Of a stretch of 64,000 nt of DNA, positions 35,293 through 50,098 are shown piece after piece (positions within the stretch are counted from its first letter, which is position 1; the number at the start of each line of letters is the position of its first letter). Location of the stretch: positions 868,001 to 932,000 of the forward strand of contig NZ_CP008747.1 of the NCBI RefSeq assembly GCF_000816085.1, written 5' to 3'. The position numbers were made by a program, and so were the translations under genes. A model generated the notes under the pieces. The model ran no database searches, was not told the DNA's origin, and worked only from the letters and a program-made list of their open reading frames with translations. This DNA comes from Staphylococcus hyicus. Lineage in GTDB: Bacteria > Bacillota > Bacilli > Staphylococcales > Staphylococcaceae.

Positions 35293-36393
35293 ATGTTGAA
35301 AAATGTTAAAAAATTTGGAGCAAAAACAAAAAATAAATGGTTTGATACGATTGGAATACAACGGGCATTAAATGTTGTCGCTAAACAAGGTGGGGGGACG
35401 GTCTATATTCCAAAAGGGGAATATCACATTGCGAAAGCTTTAAAAATATATCGCAATACGACCTTGAAATTAGATCCTGAAGCCGTATTATTGCGTAAAG
35501 GGCGTGACGCTTTATTAAAAAATGGGTCCAGTCGTAAACACTATTACAGATATGAAGGAAATGGCTTTATCAAAATAGAAGGCGGTACGTTTGATATGAA
35601 TGGGACGGAATATCCGTATAATAATACCGCAATGTGTTTAGGGCATGCACGTGAAATAGAAGTATCACATGTCACATTTAAAAATATAGTAGGTGGACAT
35701 GGCATCGATGCTTGCGGGTTAGATGGCGTTCATATTCATGATTGTCAATTTTTAGGGTTTGCCGATTATGAAGGCGATCGATGGTTTTCAGAAGCGATTC
35801 AACTTGATTTGTTTATTGAAGGCGCTTTTCCAAAATTTGGAGTGAATGATGGTACCATTACAAAAAATGTAGTGATAGAAAGATGTTATTTTGGTAATTC
35901 TGGTGAAGGGAAAATGGGACCATGGAATAGAGCGATTGGGTCGCATGCGAGTCGACTGTTCCATTTTTATGAAAATATAGTGATACAACATAACGTTTTT
36001 GAAAATACAAAAGAATATGCGCTCACGCCGTTAAAGTCTAAAAATGTGATGATAGCTTATAATACGTTTTTAAATTGTGCAGGTGTACTGCGGTATTTAG
36101 GTGTATACAAAGGAAAACATATGGCTTCCTTAGATGGTCGTATAGAAGGAAAAGAGGGGGGCAAACATTTAGTGTTTATCCATAATACGATTAAAAATAC
36201 AACAACATTGGATACATTGCATATACGAAGTCATAAAGATGCACCACATCGCTACGTTAATATACTAAATAATACATTTTCAGGTGAAAATAATCCGATA
36301 CAAATTACTGGCTCGAATGATGTGTATATTTACGATAATGAAAATTTACCACATATAAAACAAAATACGGTTGGAAACCTTTTTCAAAATTAA
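35293..36393 (+). CDS. Right-handed beta-helix (pectate-lyase-fold) protein
   Basis: 366 residues without a signal peptide. The N-terminus (KKFGAKTKNKWFDTIGIQRALN) and GGGTVYIPKGEYHI match the start of pectate-lyase-3/GH28-type parallel beta-helices, and repeated N-x-F/I coils (HVTFKNIVGG, HNVFENT, YNTFLNC, HNTIKNT, NNTFSG) form the helix turns. The catalytic residues of polygalacturonases were not identified. It could act on a cell-wall or imported glycan, but the substrate is unknown and no sugar genes are adjacent. Confidence 0.78.
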   Translation: MLKNVKKFGAKTKNKWFDTIGIQRALNVVAKQGGGTVYIPKGEYHIAKALKIYRNTTLKLDPEAVLLRKGRDALLKNGSSRKHYYRYEGNGFIKIEGGTFDMNGTEYPYNNTAMCLGHAREIEVSHVTFKNIVGGHGIDACGLDGVHIHDCQFLGFADYEGDRWFSEAIQLDLFIEGAFPKFGVNDGTITKNVVIERCYFGNSGEGKMGPWNRAIGSHASRLFHFYENIVIQHNVFENTKEYALTPLKSKNVMIAYNTFLNCAGVLRYLGVYKGKHMASLDGRIEGKEGGKHLVFIHNTIKNTTTLDTLHIRSHKDAPHRYVNILNNTFSGENNPIQITGSNDVYIYDNENLPHIKQNTVGNLFQN

Positions 36394-36470
36394 AGCGAAA
36401 CCCATTAAAACGTTTAAAATATACTATGGTTAGCGGTATGGGACAATAGCTACCCTATCGCACAAAAAAA

Positions 36471-36502
36471 CCAACAAAATTCTTCGTACATGAATTTTGT
36501 TG
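36471..36502. terminator. Hairpin, CCAACAAAATTC type
   Basis: CCAACAAAATTC (36471-36482) pairs with GAATTTTGTTG (36492-36502); an A run precedes and an AT-rich tract follows. It lies between the beta-helix gene and the convergent pheA gene and can serve either strand. Confidence 0.7.
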
Positions 36503-36618
36503 ATTATATTTATATATAAATTTAGTATCTCGGATGGCAATTGTGAGGAATTTAAAATATCATTTTGATTGATATTTTAGCCTCTTTGAACATACAAATC
36601 AAAAGTTTTACACATCTA

Positions 36619-37410
36619 TTAATTAAAGCGCCCTAGGTGACGTATTTCAAAATCAAGTGTTTCTAAAATTTTATTGATTTTATGCATGTCTTCATCATTT
36701 GAATAAGCGCATTGGACAAAAAATCGATACATCCCTAGTTGTGTTTTTAAGGGTCTAGATTCAATCCAACTCAAGTTCACATTAAATAAAGCGAAAGTAT
36801 TTAAAATGCTTGCCAATAAACCCGGTTTATCATAGCTAGGAGTAATAATCATAAGGCATTGTTTACCATCGCTCGGTGGTATGTCCGCATTCGTTAACAC
36901 AAGAAAACGCGTCATATTATGAGGGAAGTCCTCAATGTTTTCAATAAGTGGGACATACCCATAAGCTTCACCACTTCCTTTAGGAGCGATAGCCGCAGTG
37001 GTTGTATTAATATACTTTAAGGCATCAACCGTACTTTGCGCATAAGAATATGCCAACTGATGTTTGTGAATAAATTTTTGAGTTTGACTAATTGCCGGTC
37101 CAATAGAGTAGACGTGCGTAATATCATCTAAAGTTGTAGTGTGTTGCCCATATAAGGAGAATTCAATATCTAAATGAACTTCTGCTATGACTGATAAAGA
37201 ATGTTCTACTAAATTGTCAGCGACAACATTAATCGTACCTTCAATTGCATTTTCAATAGGTACAATGGCTGTTGATTTCGGATGTGTATGCACTGCTTGA
37301 ATAACTTCATAAAGGTTTTCTTTAGGTACTAATTCTTCTTGATTGTTAGTATATTTTAAAGCCGCTAAATATGAAAAGGTCCCTTTGGGTCCCAAGTAAA
37401 ATAAGGACAT
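36619..37410 (-). CDS. pheA: Prephenate dehydratase
   Basis: 263-residue enzyme converting prephenate to phenylpyruvate in phenylalanine synthesis. The dehydratase domain ends with the catalytic TRF motif (Thr167-Arg168-Phe169, PHNMTRFLVL). A C-terminal ACT domain (PGLLASILNTFALFNVNLSWIESRP, ESRP at 217-220) gives phenylalanine feedback. It lies 44 nt after nos on the same strand; staphylococcal nos and pheA are reported as neighbours, so co-transcription is likely. Confidence 0.95.
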   Translation of the reverse strand: MSLFYLGPKGTFSYLAALKYTNNQEELVPKENLYEVIQAVHTHPKSTAIVPIENAIEGTINVVADNLVEHSLSVIAEVHLDIEFSLYGQHTTTLDDITHVYSIGPAISQTQKFIHKHQLAYSYAQSTVDALKYINTTTAAIAPKGSGEAYGYVPLIENIEDFPHNMTRFLVLTNADIPPSDGKQCLMIITPSYDKPGLLASILNTFALFNVNLSWIESRPLKTQLGMYRFFVQCAYSNDEDMHKINKILETLDFEIRHLGRFN

Positions 37411-37454
37411 AACCTCACCTCATTCGTGAATGTTTGTCCTTATTTTACACAAAT

Positions 37455-38525
37455 CTAATGAAAAGGACACCCAGTCGGTTCCTTTTTTTTATAATAAAAG
37501 TTCGTTTCACGCATAGTATTATCATAACCGTGATGGTAATTAGATGTCAGTGTTGGCGATAAAGGAGGAGCGAGCCATGACCATTTTCCAGTTACCGTGC
37601 GCCCTTTTTTTGCCTCCACAGCTTCAAATTTTTCAAATTGTTTTGAAGCTGTTAAATGATCGACCATTGACACGCCATTATTTTTAAACGATTGATACAC
37701 AGCGTCATTAATTTCAACTAATACGCGATCCTTATTAAAACTACTATTTCTTAAATTATTAAAATCCATTGCTTTAGCTAACGGTTCCATTAAATTGTAT
37801 CGATATGGATCAATAAAATTACGTACCGCAATTTCGTTAACCATGTACCAACCGTTAAATGGTGCAGTTGGATACGTGATACCTCCGATTTTCAAATCCA
37901 TACTTGAAATAATTGGTACGGCATACCATTTTAAATTTAATTGTGCTACTTTTGGGTATGACTGATGCTGAATTGGAACTTCTAAAATAAGGGAGCTAGG
38001 GTAGTCATAATATTTGATAGGTTGGTTTGGAAGTTGATAAATAAGAGGCAAGACATCAAAGTCACCATTATTTCCACGCCAACCTAAATGTTCAGCAAGT
38101 TGAGTGATTTGTCTTTCTGCTGGATCTCCGTTTTCTTTATAACCTGCATAGCGAATCAACTGATTATTAAAAATCTTAGGTGTGTCTTCATTTGAAGGGG
38201 CGAAAATTGTAATGTAAGGTACGATTTTACCATGATTCGTCGCTTTATCGATATGAGTAGTAATTGCGTCTAAAAAAGCATTTTCATCTTTGATATGTCT
38301 TGCATCTTGAACTTTCAAACTCTCCCAAAACAATCTTCCAATACATCGATTTGAATTACGCCAAGCTAAACGGGCGCCATAAATTAACTCCTCTGATGTA
38401 TGTTGATAATAGCCAAGTGTTTCAATTTCGTGTTCAATTTCAAGAATCCGTTCTAATTTTTTTTTATTAGGTTGATTCGTTTCTTCATAGTATTGCGTTA
38501 TGAATGCAATTGCCTCTTTTAACAT
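37455..38525 (-). CDS. nos: Bacterial nitric oxide synthase oxygenase
   Basis: 356-residue oxygenase domain without a reductase domain, as in other Gram-positive NOS. The heme thiolate is Cys61 in [13 protein letters not shown]; the substrate region [19 protein letters not shown] and [15 protein letters not shown] are conserved. It makes NO from arginine using external reductases and protects against oxidative stress. GAGGTGG lies upstream of the ATG. It probably shares a transcript with pheA. Confidence 0.96.
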   Translation of the reverse strand: MLKEAIAFITQYYEETNQPNKKKLERILEIEHEIETLGYYQHTSEELIYGARLAWRNSNRCIGRLFWESLKVQDARHIKDENAFLDAITTHIDKATNHGKIVPYITIFAPSNEDTPKIFNNQLIRYAGYKENGDPAERQITQLAEHLGWRGNNGDFDVLPLIYQLPNQPIKYYDYPSSLILEVPIQHQSYPKVAQLNLKWYAVPIISSMDLKIGGITYPTAPFNGWYMVNEIAVRNFIDPYRYNLMEPLAKAMDFNNLRNSSFNKDRVLVEINDAVYQSFKNNGVSMVDHLTASKQFEKFEAVEAKKGRTVTGKWSWLAPPLSPTLTSNYHHGYDNTMRETNFYYKKKEPTGCPFH

Positions 38526-38684
38526 CGTACCACCTCAATATCAATTATAATGTATAAATGAAAAATCTTTAGAAAAAAAGTAAAAATTGTCATATTTTTG
38601 TCGATGTTCTCATTAAAAGTTGGAAAACAGTGGCTAAAAGTGTTATATCATAGAGGTATAACTAAAAGGACGAGGAGAAATTAT

Positions 38685-40160
38685 ATGTATCAATACCATG
38701 ACGATAGCTTAATGTTACACAACGACTTATATCAAATAAATATGGCAGAATCTTATTGGAATGATGGCATTCATGAGCGTACAGCTGTATTTGACCTTTA
38801 TTTTAGAAAAATGCCCTTTGAAAGTGGTTATGCGGTTTTTAATGGTTTGAGGAGAGTTATTGACTATATTAACCACCTTCATTTTTCGGATACTGATTTA
38901 GCATATTTGAAAGATATTGGTTATGAAGCGGATTTTTTAAATTATTTAAAAGAACTTAAATTTACAGGGCATATACGCTCAATGCAAGAAGGGGAACTGT
39001 GCTTTGGTAACGAACCGCTCATGCGTATTGAAGCACCATTAATTCAAGCACAGCTAATTGAAACTGCGTTATTGAATATCGTTAATTTTCAAACGTTGAT
39101 TACTACGAAAGCGAGCAGAATTAAACAAGTCGCTCCGAACGATACATTGATGGAATTTGGCACACGTCGCGCGCATGAATTAGATGCGGCATTATGGGGC
39201 GCGCGAGCTGCAATTATTGGTGGTTTTGATGCGACAAGTAACGTGAGAGCAGGGAAATTATTTGATATTCCAGTATCTGGTACCCATGCGCATGCTTTTG
39301 TTCAGACTTATGGTGATGAATATATTGCATTTAAAAAATATGCGGAACGTCATAAAAATTGTGTTTTTCTCGTAGATACTTTCCATACATTGAAGTCGGG
39401 TGTACCCAATGCGATTCGTGTCGCAAAAGAACTAGGGGATAAAATTAATTTTATAGGAATACGACTTGATTCAGGAGATATTGCCTATTTATCAAAGGAA
39501 GCGCGCAAAATGCTTGATGCAGCAGGCTTTCCTAATGCTAAAATTATTGCGTCTAACGATCTAGATGAAGAAACGATTTCTAGTCTAAAAGCACAAGGCG
39601 CTGCTGTTGACAGTTGGGGGGTAGGTACGAAATTAATTACAGCGTATCAACAACCTGCATTAGGTGCCGTGTATAAAATGGTTGCAGTTGAAGATGATAA
39701 TGGTGAGCTTGTAGACCGCATTAAGTTATCTAACAATGCTGAAAAAGTCACGACGCCAGGAAAAAAACGTGTATACCGAATTATTAACACTAAAACAAAC
39801 AAGTCTGAAGGAGATTACATCACGCTAGATAGTGAGAATCCAAATGAAGAAGCAAACCTTAAAATGTTTCATCCGATTCACACGTATAAGATGAAATACA
39901 TTAAAAAGTTTAAAGCAATTGATTTACACCATGATATTTTCGTAAACGGTAAGTGTGTCTATAACATACCAAGTGAGAATGAGGCGAAACAATTCCTGCA
40001 ACAGAATTTGGAGTTATTATGGGATGAAAACAAACGTTATTTAAATCCCGAAGAATATCCTGTGGATTTAAGTACGGCATGTTGGGAAAATAAACAACGA
40101 CGTATATTTGAAGTGGCTGAACATGTGAAAGAAATGGAGGAAGAACATGAACATGAGTAG
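38685..40160 (+). CDS. pncB: Nicotinate phosphoribosyltransferase
   Basis: 491-residue NAPRTase that makes nicotinate mononucleotide. Motifs: [53 protein letters not shown] and the loop [10 protein letters not shown]. The frame opens at 38598, but GAGGAG lies 7 nt before the ATG at 38685 and gives the conserved start MYQYHDDS, so I use it. It overlaps nadE by 14 nt and forms an NAD-salvage operon with it. Confidence 0.96.
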   Translation: MYQYHDDSLMLHNDLYQINMAESYWNDGIHERTAVFDLYFRKMPFESGYAVFNGLRRVIDYINHLHFSDTDLAYLKDIGYEADFLNYLKELKFTGHIRSMQEGELCFGNEPLMRIEAPLIQAQLIETALLNIVNFQTLITTKASRIKQVAPNDTLMEFGTRRAHELDAALWGARAAIIGGFDATSNVRAGKLFDIPVSGTHAHAFVQTYGDEYIAFKKYAERHKNCVFLVDTFHTLKSGVPNAIRVAKELGDKINFIGIRLDSGDIAYLSKEARKMLDAAGFPNAKIIASNDLDEETISSLKAQGAAVDSWGVGTKLITAYQQPALGAVYKMVAVEDDNGELVDRIKLSNNAEKVTTPGKKRVYRIINTKTNKSEGDYITLDSENPNEEANLKMFHPIHTYKMKYIKKFKAIDLHHDIFVNGKCVYNIPSENEAKQFLQQNLELLWDENKRYLNPEEYPVDLSTACWENKQRRIFEVAEHVKEMEEEHEHE

Positions 40161-40974
40161 AATGCAATCCATCATTGTGAATGAAATGAAAGTACAACCA
40201 GATATTGATGTTGCTCAAACAATCGAAGATATTAAACAATTCATCAAACAATATGTGACGTCACATCCATTCATTAATACGCTTGTATTGGGAATTTCGG
40301 GGGGACAAGATTCTACATTAGTTGGTAAATTAACACAACTTGCCGTTAATGAACTGAATGAAAATAGCACGAAAACATATCAATTTATAGCTGTAAAATT
40401 ACCTTATGGTGTACAACGGGATGCAGATGAAGTTGAAGATGCACTTGCATTTATACAACCAGATAAAATTATAACCGTCAATATTAAAGAGGCAGTTGAT
40501 CAAAGCGTCGCCTCATTAAAAGACGCTGGAATTACATTGACGGATTTTCAAAAAGGTAATGAAAAAGCGCGCGAAAGAATGAAAGTACAATATTCTATTG
40601 CGTCAAATACTGGTGGTATTGTAGTTGGGACTGATCATTCTGCGGAAAATGTGACTGGATTTTTTACAAAATATGGAGATGGAGCTGCGGATATTGCACC
40701 TATATTTGGCTTGAATAAACGTCAAGGGCGACAACTGTTACAATATTTAGAAGCACCTCAGCACCTATATGAAAAAACACCTACAGCTGATTTAGAAGAT
40801 GACAAACCCCAATTACCGGATGAAGAGGCTTTAGGTGTCACATATTTAGATATTGATGATTATTTAGAAGGAAAGCCTGTTTCACATGCTGCTGCTGAAC
40901 GTATTGAGAAATTGTATATTCAAAATGCTCATAAACGTGAGTTAGCATATACACGTTATACATGGCCGAAATAA
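40147..40974 (+). CDS. nadE: NH3-dependent NAD+ synthetase
   Basis: 275-residue synthetase making NAD+ from deamido-NAD and ammonia. The ATP-pyrophosphatase loop is [25 protein letters not shown] and [17 protein letters not shown] are typical. GGAGG is 6 nt before ATG 40147; ATG 40153 is the alternative by homology. The gene starts inside the pncB 3' end, so translation is coupled. Confidence 0.96.
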   Translation: MNMSRMQSIIVNEMKVQPDIDVAQTIEDIKQFIKQYVTSHPFINTLVLGISGGQDSTLVGKLTQLAVNELNENSTKTYQFIAVKLPYGVQRDADEVEDALAFIQPDKIITVNIKEAVDQSVASLKDAGITLTDFQKGNEKARERMKVQYSIASNTGGIVVGTDHSAENVTGFFTKYGDGAADIAPIFGLNKRQGRQLLQYLEAPQHLYEKTPTADLEDDKPQLPDEEALGVTYLDIDDYLEGKPVSHAAAERIEKLYIQNAHKRELAYTRYTWPK

Positions 40975-41040
40975 AAATTATAATGACATTTGAAATGATT
41001 CTTGATACAATGAGCTAAATTTCAAGAAGTGAGGTAAGCT

Positions 41041-41616
41041 ATGAGTGCAATTAATGACAATCCATTACTACTCATTTTGGCAATATTTCTTATAAATGTT
41101 GCTTATGTTACTGCGTTGACAATGCGGCTGATTTTAACTTTGAAAGGGTATCGATATTACGCGGCGGCGCTAAGTTTTGTAGAAGTCTTAGTATATGTCA
41201 TTGGTTTAGGTATGGTTATGTCTGGTCTAGATCAATTTCAAAATGTTATCGCTTATGCATTAGGTTTTTCAGTTGGTATTATTGTTGGCATGAAAATTGA
41301 AGAGAAATTAGCGTTAGGGTATTCGGTAGTCAATGTAACGACCGCTGATTATGAATTGGATATCCCTAGACAACTTCGAGATTTAGGTTATGGTGTCACT
41401 CACTTTGCTGCACATGGTCGTGATGGTGACCGTCTCGTGATGCAAATTTTAACACCAAAACGATATGAGCTTAAACTGATGGATACCATTAAAGCGCTTG
41501 ACCCTAAAGCGTTTATTATTGCTTATGAACCACGTAACATTCATGGTGGATTCTGGGTAAAAGGTGTACGAAGTAAAAAAGTGAAGGCGTATGATACAGA
41601 TGAAATTCAAAGTTGA
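41041..41616 (+). CDS. UPF0316 membrane protein (DUF2179/DUF5698)
   Basis: 191 residues with three hydrophobic segments in the first 85 (about 9-29, 41-58 and 66-85) and a soluble C-terminal DUF2179 domain ([20 protein letters not shown]...). GAGGTAAGCT precedes the ATG. The next gene starts within its last codons. Function unknown; in Firmicutes this family is widely conserved. Confidence 0.86.
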   Translation: MSAINDNPLLLILAIFLINVAYVTALTMRLILTLKGYRYYAAALSFVEVLVYVIGLGMVMSGLDQFQNVIAYALGFSVGIIVGMKIEEKLALGYSVVNVTTADYELDIPRQLRDLGYGVTHFAAHGRDGDRLVMQILTPKRYELKLMDTIKALDPKAFIIAYEPRNIHGGFWVKGVRSKKVKAYDTDEIQS

Positions 41617-41782
41617 AGACGATGAAACGGTTCAAGCGTGTTTATTGCGTATGAAAGCGGCAGGTTATATGCCTATTAAACGTTTTGAAAAACCTATCTT
41701 TAAAGAAAATAAAGACGGCAGTATTGACGTCTTGAAACAAGAAATTATCTTTACTGGAAAGAAAATCGAACGGGAATCATAA
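41591..41782 (+). CDS. NETI-motif small protein
   Basis: About 60-63 residues. It carries the family block [30 protein letters not shown], named for the NETI motif (here DETV). The start is either ATG 41591 or ATG 41600; the latter gives the conserved MKFKVEDDE and has AAGG 12 nt upstream. It overlaps the UPF0316 gene and is followed by a terminator, so the two form a short operon. Function unknown. Confidence 0.85.
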   Translation: MIQMKFKVEDDETVQACLLRMKAAGYMPIKRFEKPIFKENKDGSIDVLKQEIIFTGKKIERES

Positions 41783-41790
41783 TAAAGGAA

Positions 41791-41820
41791 GGCGTTGACG
41801 CTATCGTCAACGTCTCTTTT
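41791..41820 (+). terminator. Terminator after the NETI-motif gene
   Basis: GGCGTTGACG (41791-41800) pairs with CGTCAACGTC (41805-41814) around CTAT, followed by TCTTTT. Confidence 0.85.
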
Positions 41821-42046
41821 AACTTCTTAAAAGCGTATGTTTATGGCGGTTAAACCATTAATGTTCGTTTTTAGACCTTTATTTTATGTTAGTTATTTGA
41901 AAAATATCGAATTACACATTGATTCCGAACGATATATCTGTTTATATAGTTAATGTACATATGAAATTCATTTGCTATAATGTGACTGAATACGATTTTA
42001 TTTTTTAAGCGGAAGCATACTAAAATACGAGTTAGGAGATTTTATA

Positions 42047-43342
42047 ATGATTGAACGCTATTCAAGAGAAGAAATGTCGAATATTTGGACAGATCAAAAT
42101 CGCTATGCTGCATGGTTAGAGGTTGAAATTTTAGCTTGCGAAGCATGGAGCGAGTTGGGAGATATTCCTAAAGAAGATGTTAAGAAAATTCGTGAACATG
42201 CGAGAGTGGATGTTGCGCGTGCAAAAGAGATTGAGTTAGAAACGCGTCATGATGTAGTTGCATTTACACGCCAAGTATCTGAAACATTAGGTGAAGAACG
42301 TAAATGGGTGCATTATGGTCTTACGTCAACAGATGTTGTGGATACAGCGTTAAGCTATCAAGTGAAACAAGCAAATGATATTATCGAAAAAGACTTGGAA
42401 CGTTTTATAGAAGTCCTAGCGAATAAAGCGAAAAATTATAAATATACGCTCATGATGGGTCGTACGCACGGTGTTCATGCTGAACCCACAACATTTGGCT
42501 TGAAAATGGCGTTATGGTATGCAGAAATGCAACGTAATTTAGAACGTTTCAAACGTGTACGTGAAGAAATTGAAGTGGGTAAAATGAGTGGCGCAGTAGG
42601 AACGTTTGCTAATATTCCACCTGAAATCGAAGCATATGTGTGTAAACACTTAGGTATTGGTACTGCACCAATTTCAACCCAAACGTTGCAACGTGACCGC
42701 CATGCGTATTATATTGCAACACTTAGTTTAATCGCAACGTCGCTTGAAAAATTTGCAGTAGAAATTAGAAACTTACAAAAAACAGAAACGCGTGAAGTTG
42801 AAGAAGCATTCGCAAAAGGGCAAAAAGGGTCATCTGCTATGCCACATAAACGTAATCCAATAGGTTCTGAAAATATTACGGGAATTGCACGTGTGATTCG
42901 CGGATATATTACAACAGCTTATGAAAATGTTGCTCTTTGGCATGAGCGTGACATTTCACATTCATCTGCTGAACGTATTATGTTACCGGATGTGACGATA
43001 GCACTAGACTATGCGTTAAATCGCTTCACGAATATTGTGGATCGTTTAACCGTGTATGAGGAAAATATGACAGAAAACATGAATAAAACGTTTGGCCTTA
43101 TTTATTCACAGCGTGTGTTATTAGCTTTGATTGATAAAGGGATGGTTCGTGAAGAGGCGTATGATACTGTTCAACCAAAAGCAATGGAATCATGGGCAAC
43201 AAAAACGCCATTTAGAACACTCGTTGAAGCGGATGAGAAAATCACAGAAAAATTATCAGAAGATGAACTTAATGCATGTTTTGACCCTAGACATCACTTG
43301 AATCAAGTTGATACAATATTTAAAAGAGTAGGTTTAGCATAA
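42047..43342 (+). CDS. purB: Adenylosuccinate lyase
   Basis: 431-residue fumarase-superfamily enzyme that acts twice in purine synthesis (SAICAR to AICAR, adenylosuccinate to AMP). The signature [16 protein letters not shown] is intact; the catalytic regions [13 protein letters not shown] and [11 protein letters not shown] are present. TTAGGAGA precedes the ATG. It is separate from the pur operon. A single CCGAAC at 41925 upstream is not enough to call a PurR box. Confidence 0.97.
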   Translation: MIERYSREEMSNIWTDQNRYAAWLEVEILACEAWSELGDIPKEDVKKIREHARVDVARAKEIELETRHDVVAFTRQVSETLGEERKWVHYGLTSTDVVDTALSYQVKQANDIIEKDLERFIEVLANKAKNYKYTLMMGRTHGVHAEPTTFGLKMALWYAEMQRNLERFKRVREEIEVGKMSGAVGTFANIPPEIEAYVCKHLGIGTAPISTQTLQRDRHAYYIATLSLIATSLEKFAVEIRNLQKTETREVEEAFAKGQKGSSAMPHKRNPIGSENITGIARVIRGYITTAYENVALWHERDISHSSAERIMLPDVTIALDYALNRFTNIVDRLTVYEENMTENMNKTFGLIYSQRVLLALIDKGMVREEAYDTVQPKAMESWATKTPFRTLVEADEKITEKLSEDELNACFDPRHHLNQVDTIFKRVGLA

Positions 43343-43411
43343 AAATACTACACTTTAATGTATTAATTCGTTAAAATATCCTTAAACACATAAAAATAGG
43401 GGTTGTATACC

Positions 43412-43714
43412 ATGCAAATTGAAAAGTTACGTGGACAAGCATTAGATGAATTGTTCGATGCAATATTAACATTAGAAACACGCGAGGAATGTTATCAATT
43501 TTTTGATGATTTATGTACAGTGAATGAACTTCAGTCGTTATCGCAACGCCTGCAAGTTGCGAAGATGATTAAGCAAGGCTACACTTATGCAACGATAGAA
43601 GCTGAATCCGGCGCGTCTACTGCGACTATTTCTCGAGTGAAACGTTCACTGCAGTGGGGTAATGATGCATATACAATGATTTTAGAACGAATGGATATTG
43701 AGACGAAACATTAA
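43412..43714 (+). CDS. YerC/YecD-type TrpR-like DNA-binding protein
   Basis: 100 residues with a TrpR-like helix-turn-helix: LCTVNELQSLSQRLQVAKMIKQGYTYATIEAESGASTATISRVKRSLQWG. The ATG at 43412 has AGGGG 9 nt upstream; the earlier TTG at 43403 does not. In Bacillus the equivalent yerC lies beside pcrB-pcrA-ligA, as here. The ligand and targets are unknown. It is separated from pcrB by a terminator. Confidence 0.88.
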   Translation: MQIEKLRGQALDELFDAILTLETREECYQFFDDLCTVNELQSLSQRLQVAKMIKQGYTYATIEAESGASTATISRVKRSLQWGNDAYTMILERMDIETKH

Positions 43715-43726
43715 AAATAAAGTGAA

Positions 43727-43778
43727 AAAGTAAGCGATAAAATGCACGTGAAACGTACATTTAACGCTTGCTTTTTTT
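43727..43778 (+). terminator. Terminator of the YerC-like gene
   Basis: AAGTAAGCG and TAAAATGCACGT pair with ACGTACATTTA and CGCTTGCTT in a long hairpin, followed by seven T. Confidence 0.85.
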
Positions 43779-43873
43779 ATGTAATTTTTCCTTTAAATCC
43801 CAGGGTGTTACTTAGAATATCAGCCTTAAAAATGCTATAATATTATCTATGATATTTAAAGGAGTATTCGGTT

Positions 43874-44562
43874 ATGTATGATATAAAACAATGGCGCCAT
43901 GTTTTTAAATTAGATCCAGCTAAGGCAATAACTGATTCTGATCTTGAAAAAATATGTATGTCGCAAACAGATGCCATCATTATTGGAGGGACAGATAACG
44001 TTACCGAAGATAATGTGTTGCATTTAATGAGTCGTGTGAGACGCTATCCATTACCATTAGTTTTGGAAATTTCAAATATTGAAAGTATTGTACCTGGATT
44101 TGATTTCTATTTTGTCCCGACAGTTCTGAACAGTACTGATGTTTCATTTCATAATGGGTTGTTACTTGAAGCACTTAAAATGTATGGACATATGATGCAT
44201 TTTGAAGAAATTCTTTTTGAAGGGTATGTTGTACTGAACCCCGAAAGTAAAGTGGCTAAACATACGAAAGCGAATACGGACTTAACAACTGAAGATATCG
44301 AAGCTTATGCTCAAATGATGAACGAGATGTATCGCTTACCAATTTTATACTTAGAATATAGCGGTACAAAAGGGTCCCTTGAAGATGTTGAAGCAGCAAA
44401 ATCAAATTTAAGCACTACACAATTGTTTTATGGTGGTGGCATTGATGGCTATGAAAGTGCTTCATCTTATGCTTCTGTTGCAGATACTATTGTAGTTGGT
44501 AATTTAGTGTATGAGGATATCAAAAAAGCGATACAAACGACTAAAATAAAGGAGAGAACATA

Positions 44563-44563
<1 letters not shown>
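43874..44563 (+). CDS. pcrB: Heptaprenylglyceryl phosphate synthase
   Basis: 229-residue TIM-barrel prenyltransferase that joins heptaprenyl diphosphate to glycerol-1-phosphate. [22 protein letters not shown] and [12 protein letters not shown] form the phosphate and prenyl sites. AAAGGAG precedes the ATG. It ends with TAATG, overlapping pcrA, and begins the pcrB-pcrA-ligA-camS operon. Confidence 0.95.
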
Positions 44564-48755
<4,192 letters not shown>

Positions 48756-48770
48756 AAAGGGAGATTGCCT

Positions 48771-49967
48771 ATGAAAAAAAGATCTTTTATCATAGTTGGA
48801 TTATCATTGGTTTTAGTTGCATGTGGTCCAAATCAATCAGAAAACCAATCTTCAAACGATGCATCTTCAAAAAAAGAAAATAACGTCAAACACATTGCGA
48901 CGGATAAAAACGTTCAAGGTGATAACTACAGAACAATATTACCTTTTAAAGAAAGTCAAGCACGTGGACTAACACAAGAAAAAATGTCGAATCATTTTAA
49001 TGGAGAAGATTTTGAAGCGGGTTTACTTGAAATTAGTAAAGATATATATCCTACTGATGAATTTTTATATCAAGATGGTCAGTTTTTAGATAAAAAAACG
49101 ATTCAAGCCTATTTAAAACCTAAGTTGACTAAAGAGGAATTAAATAAAATGAGCGACAAGGAAAAAGAAGATAAACAAGCTACTGAAAATCTTGGCTTAA
49201 ACCCTTCTGTTCATGGCGAAAAAGATGAAGAAAAAATCGCAAAACGTTCACCACAAGTGTTATCACATATACTCGAACAAAACTTTTATGATAATGGAGA
49301 TACAAGTGGTAAGAAAATAAAAGGGCTGACGATAGGTCTTGCTATGAATCAAGTATATTACTATCAAAAAGAAAAATACGGTGAAACTTTTAGTGTTGAT
49401 TTAGATAAGAAAAAAGTTGAAAAACAAGGCCGAGAAATTGCTGATGAAATGTTATCACGTTTACGTGAAAATGATCAGTTAAAAGATATTCCTATTACAT
49501 TTGCAATATACATGCAATCGGGTAAAGACCAAATAGTACCAGGTGCGTTTGTGAGTTATGCTACGTCAGATGAAAATGGTGCTGAACTGAAAGAATGGAA
49601 TAGAGTAAAAGAACAAACTGTACTGATGCCTTCAAGTGAAGCTTCTGAATTAAATGAACAACTTAATTCAAAATTTCGAGATTTCAATGATAACTTACAA
49701 TCATACTTTACAAATTTTACACAAGCAGTAGGAAAAGCAAAATTCAAAGATAAAAAAATTAAATCTCTCTCTGTTGATTTACCAATTGATTATTATGGTA
49801 GAGCAGAATTAATAGGTATAACACAGTATGTAACCCAATTGGCTGAAAAAGATTTTGGGGATGTCGAAGAATATGAAATACATATTAAAGATGGCAATGA
49901 ACCCCGTGCACTTATCACTAAAACTGTTGATGACCGAAATCCTAAAGTACACATTTACAATCAATAA
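48771..49967 (+). CDS. camS: CamS-type sex-pheromone lipoprotein
   Basis: 398-residue lipoprotein. The signal peptide MKKRSFIIVGLSLVLVAC ends in the lipobox LVAC, with Cys18 to be lipidated. The rest is a CamS domain. The frame opens at TTG 48765, but GGGAG lies 8 nt before the ATG at 48771. In S. aureus the processed signal peptide of CamS yields a cAM373-like pheromone (AIFILAA, from memory); the corresponding stretch here differs. It ends the pcrBA-ligA operon at a strong terminator. Confidence 0.93.
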   Translation: MKKRSFIIVGLSLVLVACGPNQSENQSSNDASSKKENNVKHIATDKNVQGDNYRTILPFKESQARGLTQEKMSNHFNGEDFEAGLLEISKDIYPTDEFLYQDGQFLDKKTIQAYLKPKLTKEELNKMSDKEKEDKQATENLGLNPSVHGEKDEEKIAKRSPQVLSHILEQNFYDNGDTSGKKIKGLTIGLAMNQVYYYQKEKYGETFSVDLDKKKVEKQGREIADEMLSRLRENDQLKDIPITFAIYMQSGKDQIVPGAFVSYATSDENGAELKEWNRVKEQTVLMPSSEASELNEQLNSKFRDFNDNLQSYFTNFTQAVGKAKFKDKKIKSLSVDLPIDYYGRAELIGITQYVTQLAEKDFGDVEEYEIHIKDGNEPRALITKTVDDRNPKVHIYNQ

Positions 49968-50019
49968 CACTTTGAGAGGGCAGTGATGTGTGGTAAAGGA
50001 ATTTTATATTAATATATAA

Positions 50020-50066
50020 ATAGCCTTCAAAGTTCATTTTAAAATGAATTTTGAAGGCTATTTTTA
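50020..50066. terminator. Hairpin terminator between camS and putP
   Basis: ATAGCCTTCAAAGTTCATTT pairs with AAATGAATTTTGAAGGCTAT around a minimal loop, with a T run on the plus strand and an A/T-rich flank on the other, so it can serve both convergent genes. It is the most perfect member of the dispersed hairpin family. Confidence 0.92.
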
Positions 50067-50098
50067 AAATCAAAATAAAAAGCGAATGGTTCTAAAAT

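Noticed and set aside
41925..41930. CCGAAC upstream of purB as a PurR box
   Set aside because: Only one half-site fits; the nearby GTTCG at 41864 is about 60 bp away rather than the usual spacing, so no paired box could be supported.
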